Below are positions 56,550 through 64,000 of a stretch of DNA of 64,000 nt, in pieces (positions within the stretch are counted from its first letter, which is position 1; each line of letters starts with the position of its first letter). The position numbers and the translations under genes were made by a program. The notes beneath the pieces were generated by a model that was not told where the DNA came from, did not search any database, and saw only the letters and a program-made list of their open reading frames with translations. The stretch is taken from NCBI GenBank assembly GCA_963995525.1, contig OZ023211.1:52790228-52854227 (forward strand). Direction: 5' to 3'. This DNA comes from Escarpia spicata. Its lineage: Eukaryota > Annelida > Polychaeta > Sabellida > Siboglinidae.

Positions 56550-57717
56550 TTTTTTTTCTTTCAGTGTTTATTCGCATATAGTACATAGTACATTTACAAA
56601 TAAAGGTTGTACATATTATACGGATAAAACATTATCAAATTCGTATTAAGACACATCCTCATGGTATATCCTCATGGTATACGAATATTTAACCAGTTTG
56701 AATAAGACATTTTTTTAAACACTGAAGCATAAGATAACTGCAATCGCCTGCTCTAACCGTTTGTGTTTAAACCATCGCCTGCTCTAACCGTTTGTGTTTA
56801 AACCAAAGCTATAGATTGCTGGGTAAGAGTAATTACTTTTGTTGAGAAATGACGACATACATATTTATTCTTTCCTGTAATGATTGTGGACGTACGGGAT
56901 CTTATCTCAATCCATTGGTCCCAACAGTGGCAATAAAGGATGAATCGTAGTACATGACGTGATAGTGCTTGCGGGCCTATTACGACCGCGCCAGTGGCCA
57001 AGAAGAACTTGTGGAGGTAGACCCTTCTCCAAGGTTCCACTCCACAAGTTCCAATAGAAGTTTGTGGTACACGGACTGTAGGTGGTGACTCCCACTCTAT
57101 TGGTCCTGGATGATGTTATAACATTATGTTGTACAGGAATATCGGATGTATCCTACCGCGTCAAACTCAAAGCCCATATAGTATGGGTACCAAACCACCA
57201 TGTTCGAGTATTGAAAATGACCAAACGGATAGAGCTGGAAATATGTAACTTTTTGTATAACAAACAAACATTAGTGTTCACTGTTTAAGGTAGAACGGCT
57301 CAGCTGGCAGGCATTTTAAATACATGTTTGTTTGTTTCTAGTTCCTGCAATTCCAGAAGACTTGAAAAGCGCTGTGTAGTTAAGACAGTCTTTGTGTATA
57401 ACGTGCATGGGTGTCACTGTGCGTCGTGCTGCACGTTCCGTACGGACAACTCTATGTTCAGTGTTACGTAACGAGCGATCTGGTGCGTGACACGTTCTGT
57501 TATTGTTCACTGTATTGTCGTTCCGCTGGTGCGCCACATCAATCTTATATGTCCACGATGTCGGTTGTTGTCCAGTTGGAGTAGTTTCTCTGGGCGTCCC
57601 ACTGGTTTTTCATTTTACTGAAACACTTCGTTAAGACTGGTATAAAAATTAGTATGAAATGTTTTTCCAATATCATATGAACTAAAAAGTGTCGAAAGTC
57701 ATCTTTGCGTAATGTAT
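56550..57717 (-). mobile_element. LINE-D 3'UTR and A-rich tail, unit 4
   Basis: Full-length like unit 1, with the tail at 56550 on the GGTGATCAA of LINE-B ORF1 as in unit 3. No gene supported. Confidence 0.6.
56743..56804. repeat. 31-bp tandem duplication, unit 4
   Basis: Two perfect copies. Confidence 0.9.
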
Positions 57718-58511
57718 TTACGGTGGATGTAGCCTCAACAGAATTTTAATGTTATCGTTATCCATGTAAGCTACGTTACTGTTTCTACACCAGTATTTTT
57801 CTAAATGTTCTCTGTCGAATCGGAGGCAATCTGTTTTAATTCGCGATTCTAAACATCTAATAAAGAGACGTCTTATACACAAGGTTGTCACCTTCTTTTT
57901 GTCATACTTTACTTCATTCCTCTTTGTCCATATGCAATACTTAAGTAAGTTCACCAAGAACAGCAACATTTCATTAAATTGTGGGACATTTATTTGTTTG
58001 AAAAGATTGAATACTACAAGGTTTTCGTCTATGTGAAAAGTAATACCTGTCAAACTTTCAAAAACAGTTTCGACGAAAGTCCAATTTTCTTGCACTAAGG
58101 TACATCTAAAAAATAGATGAGTGAATGACTCCTCTCTTCGCATACATATATTACACTTGGGTGTTTTACTAAGTTTGAAGGTGTACAATTTTAATTGCGT
58201 CATCAATGCTTGGTGTGCAATTCTCCATGCTAAATCTCTATATTTTGAATTTACGAATTGACAGTGGACATTCTTCCAGACCAGTTCAAATTCAATTGAC
58301 GGGAAAATAAATCCGACATATAGTGGGTGCACTTTCATTAATTTATTATATATAATCTTTGTAGTTACTATTTCCGTTCCACTGTAATTGGGAAAAACTT
58401 CAACGAACCTATGGAAACACTTTAAGGCATCTCTGTAGAACGCGGGAGCTGACTTTGAATGTGGTTTAGTCATATCTGCTAGAGAGGAATTATATGAACA
58501 ACATTGTTGGA
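57718..58511 (-). pseudogene. LINE-D ORF2 C-terminal third with zinc finger, unit 4
   Basis: 251 uninterrupted codons (58473-57718) with C-x2-C-x8-H-x4-C complete. It differs from unit 1 at a handful of residues (FNLFKQINV, RRLFIRCLE, NIKILLRLHPP). Confidence 0.75.
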
Positions 58512-59706
58512 TTTCACGAAAGCACTACTGCTAATCGGTGACAAGACAAACATCAAAATGTACCGTTTCATTTCGAATCGCCCACAAACGCGCACTCCTT
58601 TAGACATACATGATGGGCCGGTACTCTTCAAAATGAGCCGAAAGCACAATGTCCGAAAATGTTAACTAGACATACGAATACAACAGGTACTATGTACCAG
58701 AAGGCGTACATGTTTCAGTAGTGATCCTGTAGATGTCCATAATATAACAGTACTGAGTAGTCAATCAGTTCTGCAATTGTTGTAAATAATGTCTCTAAAC
58801 ACCTATAAAGTGTAGTGGTCCACCTGATGCAGTCACATCATATGTAACCAAACAAGGATCTGAACAACATAAATAAATGTCACTGTATAGCAAACATATA
58901 TAATTAAAAGTAAATGTCTGAATTCAAAATCAAAATCGTAAGAGTATCCACTGCGTAAAACTGCCTCTACAATATAGGCAGACGAGAAAAAACATCACTG
59001 TGTGAAGCTAATAAAGACACTGTGTATGCATGTAAGTGTTCACCATGTGAGTAGGCGGACGTCTCATTGTAATTATCGGTCGAGCGACACTGTCCGAAGT
59101 TGCGTAACGATTTATGTTTAGTCGGGCCGAGCAGGCGACTTTGGTCGCTGACACTTCTCGATCGAGACACTCCTGTCGCTGCGTGGCACGACTGTGATAA
59201 CTGGTCAATCGTGGTATTGGGTGTGCACGTGTTTATCTGGCCCGAACGAGCAACATTGGTCATTATTGTTTTCCGAAACTTCCCGGACGCTACGAATTGC
59301 GTGTCACTGGGCGGTCGTGATGGATAACGGCCCATCTGCGTGGGTGCTTGTCGTGTTAGGCCAGGCCGGTCGGACGACACAGCTAGTCGTGGCGTAGCGA
59401 AACTGCCGAAGAAAACTGACTGGTGGCGGTTTGAGGTGAGTCTTCTCTAGGATGCGGGTCGTTGACACACAACGAGCACTCCCAAGTGCTACGAGTCGAG
59501 GATGGGTTTAACTTTCGTGTTGCATATTGAATAATGGGCCGACACTGCTCGCTGTTGCCCAGTCTTCTCTGAGGAGCGACTGGTTGGTCACGCGGTGAAT
59601 TGGTTGTTCTTGTGGTTCCAACTGAAACACTCGTATGACATACATTTAAATGGTTCTACGTCGGGTGTAAGCACAATAGGATCTTAATTGAATTGTCTTC
59701 AACGCG
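58512..59706 (-). mobile_element. LINE-R 3' end, second copy, unit 4
   Basis: Uninterrupted. It shares GCCGAAGAAAACTGACTGG with unit 1. Truncated at CGCG (59706) as in units 1 and 3. Confidence 0.65.
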
Positions 59707-60970
59707 ATTAATACTTAATGTTGTTACTTTTTAAAGTAATGTTTACATCAATTTCTCATATTCCAAATACAGTACTCTCGTAGGTTAGACAATAAGCAAC
59801 TTACGGTGGATGAAGCCGGAGGCAATCTGTTTTAATTCGTGATTCTGAGCATCAAATAAAGAGACATCTTATACACAAAGTTGTCTTCTTCTATCTTTTT
59901 GTCATATCTTCATTTCTCTTGGTCTATAAGCAGTACGTTTGTAAGTTCACCAAGAACAGCAGCATTTCATTAATTTGTGGAACATTCATATTTTGTAAAG
60001 ATTGAATACTACAAGTTTCTGGTCTATGTGGAAATGAAAGCCTGTTAACCCGTCAAAAACAGCTTCAACGAAAGTCCAGTTTTCTTGTACTAAGGTACAT
60101 CAAAAAATAATTGTGTTAGGGACTCGTCTTTTCGCATAAATATATTACACTAAGGTGTCTTAGTAAGCTTGTAAGTGTGCAATTGCGTCATCATTACTTG
60201 GTGTGCAATTCTCCATGCTAAATATATTTTTTTTAATTTACGAACTGACAACGGATGTTTCTCAAGGCCAGTTCAAATTTGACTGACGGGAAAATTGATC
60301 TGACATATGGGTCGTGGGTGCACTTTCATAATTTATTATATATAATCTTTGTAGTCACCATTTCCATTCCACTATAATTGGGAAATTCTTCAACGAAACT
60401 GCGAAAAAACTTGAGAATGCATCTCTGTAAAACTTGGGTGCTGACTCTGAATGTGGTTTCGTTCTATCAGCTAGAGAGGAATTATATGTCCTTAGTTGCA
60501 ACCATATCCAGTACCGTGCAAGAAAAATCCATTTTGCCTAACTTCCTTTTATTAATGTCAACACATGTTTAATTAATAATGCATTCAATTTAGTTCGTCA
60601 GTTTACCACATTCATCCCTCCTTCATAGAAACTATTATGCATTGTCTTTCTATTAACCATTTCTACTTTGTTTTTCCATATGAATGAAAAAAGTAGTTTG
60701 TTTAACCTTGTTTCCATACACTAAGTAATACACTTCCTGTACACCAAATGGAATTACAGATAACCGTATGTAAAATAACGCTTCTGCCTTTAAATGTCGA
60801 GTCTCTGTTACTAAATAAATTTACAGTATTTTCAATTTTTTAAGCATTTTTCCCCAGTTTTTACTTTCAGCATGGTCCGACCCTAAGTAAATCCCACTTC
60901 TTAAGTTCACTCGACCATTTTAACCCAAAAGGCTGGTCTTTTCTATCTCTACATTTACCCAACCACGTTC
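59707..60970 (-). pseudogene. LINE-C ORF2 C-terminal region, decayed, unit 4
   Basis: Stop at 59803-59801. The 85-bp loss (GAAGCCGGAGGC) is shared with unit 3. TTTCCATACACTAAG near 60715 is private. Confidence 0.55.
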
Positions 60971-62455
60971 CAAATGTTTGTTTGTTTGTTTGTTTATTTA
61001 ACTTCGCTGTTGATACCAACTCATATCATTATATTAGCATTAGTATTTTCCTGACAGAACTGTCATTCGTTACAAATAAAGTTGTATCATTGGCATACTG
61101 TGATATTTGCCTCATGTGTCCCAGGAAGTGGGAATCCTTTGATCATGGGATCATTACGTATGCGATGAGCAAAGGGTTCTATACACAGCACATACAACAA
61201 AGGTGACAGGCTGCATCCCTGTCGGACACTACACTGAACTGGTAACGACTCTGTAATGAATCCATTTATTAATATTTGACTTGACACGTCAGCATATAAT
61301 AGTTTGACCAAGGAAATGAATTGCGTTCCAAACCCAAAAGCTTCTAGTACAGTAAATAAATATGTATGTGATACTCTATCAAACGCTTTAGATTGATCTA
61401 ATGATATAGTGGCACCTGCCATATTATTCCCATTTATACATTCTGTAATATTTCGAATCTGATGTGTGTTATCTTGGATGGTACGCCCTGGAATTGAACA
61501 TGTTTGGTCTGGATGTACTATTACAATCATTACTGTCTTTAGTCTTGAAGTAAGAGCTTTAGACACAATTTTGTAATCACAGTTTAATAAGGAAATAGAA
61601 CGTCAATTTGTCGAAAGTTCTGCGTTTTCTTTGTTGTTTACATATTAGTGTTATTAGACACTGTCTTTGGGAAGGTGAACGTTTTCTTTCTAACCAACAA
61701 CGATTTATCAGATTTACAAACGATTTACCAATGTAAGGAAAAGCGAAAGTGTAAAATTCTTTTGGTAATCCATCCGGTCCTGGGGATTTATTATTCTCCA
61801 TTAGTTTTATTGCTTTCTTACACATTCTTTCAACGTTATTTGCCCAGTTGTGAACTCTCTTGACTCAGTTTTGGAATGTCTAAGAAAATAATCATTTAGG
61901 GAAGCGTCAGTATCTTTTCGTCTATACAATTGTCCGTAAAACTGTCTACTTTCTTCTTTTATTTCGTTATTAGTAACAAGTATTTCTCCTTTATCATTTT
62001 TTAAGAGAGAATATATTTGTCTGTGGCCGACCTTTTTCTTTACAGAAGAAGAAATTTGTAAGTTTTTAATCATTTTCTAAGTTAACTTTGGATCTTATTT
62101 TTGAACCTTCTAACAATGTATTATTAATATAATCTACTAAGCTTTGTGCTTCTTTAATTTGGTTTTATAAATCTTGTGATATTCCGTGTTTGTTTCCTAG
62201 TCGGTTTAGTCTTTTTAAATTCTGGTTTGCTTCTTGTAATTCAGAATGTTTAACTCGTGACAAGCGGATAGAGTGGAACATTATTAACCGCCGGAATTGT
62301 ATTTTACATTCTTCCCACCAGTCAGTATTTTGTTCAGTACTTTATTCTAGTGTTTCCCATAAATATTTGAAATCAGTTTTGAAGTATGGATCTTCTAAAG
62401 TTTTTGTATTGCATTTCCAATACCCTAGTCCAGTCTCTTGCAGAACATCACCATC
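60971..62455 (-). pseudogene. LINE-C reverse transcriptase and linker, unit 4
   Basis: Motifs A and B in 61566-61087, SPGPDGLPKEFY in 61825-61577, and VGHRQIYSLLKNDKGEILV to QFYGQLYRRKDTDASLND in an 88-codon frame (62073-61807), because the 40 bp missing in units 2 and 3 are present. The Y-A-N-D box is unchanged. Confidence 0.85.
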
Positions 62456-62970
62456 TCTTCACTCCCCGTAACTGATGGGCTCTGTGTGTCCCCCCTCTCC
62501 AGTTCGTGTTCCGATGGTACTGTGACCATCCTATTTCTGTTCCTCCTTACTTCAGCAAGTCTGTCTTAATGTAAATTCCGGATGTCTTCCGCGGCAACCA
62601 CCCACGCTTTTCTCTCCTCCTTTGACAATCCATGTAATACTGAACGCATTTGTTCAGTCATTATATTTACTCTGCTCAGAATTGACCGCCGGTGCCGCCG
62701 TCACGCTACCATGCGTGCCGTCTCTGTTATTGCGTAACAGGGCGATGCCGGCCGCACTTTTGGTTGTCGTCTCAGCGTCAATGTCGTCTCGCGAAGGGGT
62801 CTCCGCGACTGTCTCCTCGTTTACACACACACATCTTCTGTCGGTTCTCCTCTGGCTTCTCCTTCTCCACTCTTCCTTCCACGGGTAGCGTTGCCGTATA
62901 TAATAAACGGGACACACTGTATCACTTTCCATGCATGCCAGAAATCAATTGTTGGATAAATACAAAAAAC
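62456..62970 (-). pseudogene. LINE-C ORF1 segment 3, unit 4
   Basis: (AC)5 and CVNEETVAETPSRDDIDAET as in unit 1. NSEQSK follows from the same small loss (TACTCTGCTCAG). Confidence 0.6.
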
Positions 62971-63525
62971 ATCACCTTGTAAGTTGTGTCGCTGTCCACA
63001 AAGGCCACAACGGCGGTGCTTACCGGGCCCGTCGCCGCCGGTGCCGCCGGTGCCGCCGGTGCTGCCGATGCCGCCCTCACGCTTCCGTGCACGCTGTCGC
63101 TGTTATTGCATAACACGGCGTTGCCGATCGCACTTGTTGTAGCCGCCGCAGCGTCTGGGCCGTCTCGCGAAGAGGTCTCCGCGACTGCCTCCTCGTCCAA
63201 GCAGATATCTTCTGTCGGTTCTCTTCCTTCCACGGGTAGCGTTGGCGTACGTTGCCTTTGCCTCACTACACCCCTCCGTCGTGTGGCTATACACACCACG
63301 GTGACCACAGAAGGGTGTAGTGCACTCTCTCCGGTAATGTCCTGTTTTTCGACATTTCAAGCAAAGTAGCGGTCGGCCTGTTATGGTGACCAAACATTAA
63401 TATTTTTCATAAGTTGTCGGATTGGTGACAACAATGATATGTGGGATGTCACGCTTGTCACCAATCATCAGTACTGATCTTACTCCCGTTGCAACACTTT
63501 CACAGCCTGGACTACATGATTTTCT
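62971..63525 (-). pseudogene. LINE-C ORF1 segment 2, unit 4
   Basis: Complete knuckle CLKCRKTGHYRREC. The GCCGCCGGT trinucleotide-type run at 63037-63062 is 9 bp longer than in unit 1, adding Ala-Pro-Ala in frame. Confidence 0.65.
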
Positions 63526-64000
63526 TCTACAGCTCTATTCTCTGTCTCCTCCACGACCCTCATTGCCGCCCCTTCTCCACTCTTTCCTCCTGTACCTCCT
63601 CATACGACTCCTCCATGTCTTTCCCCGTCACCGGTACATTGTCCTCTCCTAGCTGACTAGCTACTCCCGCATACGTACCTGCGGTGGCGGTGGAACATTC
63701 CTCGGTAGTATGGTCATACTTCTTGTGATGTCTGTAGTATGGGGTGACACAATCCCGTCCGAAATGCCCTTCATGTCTGCACTTCAAGCACAGGGGCATT
63801 CGCCCTGTCGTTGTGATCAACATCTCATGTTTATGTGTGTTGTCGGGATTGGTAACTACCATTATATGTGGGAGATCATTTTTATCGCTACACCCTCAAA
63901 TCCCTTCGCCACTGATGTTTCGTAACGGATTTACTGTACTTTGCCATGTAAACTCACGTACGAAGCAATTACTTCGTTCGGCACATATGGCGGTGCCCTA
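63526..64000 (-). pseudogene. LINE-C ORF1 segment 1, unit 4 (cut by window end)
   Basis: Frame 63862-63560 with CLKCRHEGHFGRDC and HHKKYDHTTEEC. The N terminus lies beyond the window. Confidence 0.65.

Larger units (their letters stand above)
46630..64000. repeat. Tandem macro-unit 4 (right end cut by window)
   Basis: Resembles unit 3 to about 56.5 kb and unit 1 in the LINE-D, second LINE-R and ORF1-C parts. It shares the 85-bp loss at about 59819 with units 2 and 3 and keeps the 40 bp at about 61932 that they lack. The window ends at a point equal to about 15312 of unit 1. Confidence 0.9.

Noticed and set aside
1..64000. CRISPR array, bacterial defence island or prophage
   Set aside because: No short regularly spaced repeats with unique spacers, no bacterial gene organisation. 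Repeats are long and transposon-derived.
1..64000. Telomeric TTAGGG-type tracts that would support a telomeric LINE array
   Set aside because: Only isolated TTAGG strings occur; no tandem tract found by eye.

Overview
This window looks like animal (metazoan), repeat-dense, non-genic DNA. There are no bacterial operons, ribosome binding sites or rRNA/tRNA genes. Almost everything readable is decayed non-LTR retrotransposon (LINE) and one DNA transposon, with stop codons and frameshifts throughout. The style (zinc-knuckle ORF1, endonuclease plus reverse transcriptase, GTTT and AC microsatellites) fits an aquatic invertebrate such as a mollusc, but that is a low-confidence guess. I find no intact host gene.

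Layout. The window is a tandem array of four long units in the same orientation. With an arbitrary phase they are: unit 1 = 1-16975 (left end cut by the window), unit 2 = 16976-28043, unit 3 = 28044-46629 and unit 4 = 46630-64000 (right end cut). Units 1, 3 and 4 are about 17.2-18.6 kb. Unit 2 is only 11.07 kb because about 6.2-7.1 kb was lost between two direct repeats. The copies differ by scattered substitutions and by shared or private indels that do not agree on one tree.

Inside a unit all LINE pieces point the same way (minus strand) and sit head to tail. Using unit 3, from right to left: LINE-C (ORF1 mosaic 45.08-43.27 kb, then ORF2 with RT but no endonuclease, 43.27-40.57 kb); the 3' end of LINE-R (40.57-39.37 kb); the ORF2 tail and 3'UTR of LINE-D, ending in an A-rich tail (39.37-37.88 kb); LINE-B (ORF1, then ORF2 with endonuclease but no RT, 37.88-34.02 kb); a second LINE-R 3' end (34.02-29.52 kb), split by a 3.4-kb DNA transposon called element T here (33044-29628); and LINE-A (ORF1 and the start of the endonuclease, ending in an A-rich tail, 29.52-27.23 kb). 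The next unit's LINE-C follows. All element names are labels used only in this answer.

Function. No LINE copy can move by itself. The RT box reads Y-A-N-D instead of Y-x-D-D, with a frameshift just before it, in all four copies. The endonuclease and RT survive in different elements. Element T encodes a large protein with the motifs FSDGxxxQYK and HGKSxCDxxGG, which I recall from many uncharacterised fish and invertebrate proteins. It has 20-21 bp terminal inverted repeats in units 3 and 4 and has lost one end in units 1 and 2. The main interest is the architecture: a same-strand head-to-tail LINE chain frozen into an 18-kb tandem array, a poorly described DNA transposon family, and an intron-like insert in a LINE ORF1.
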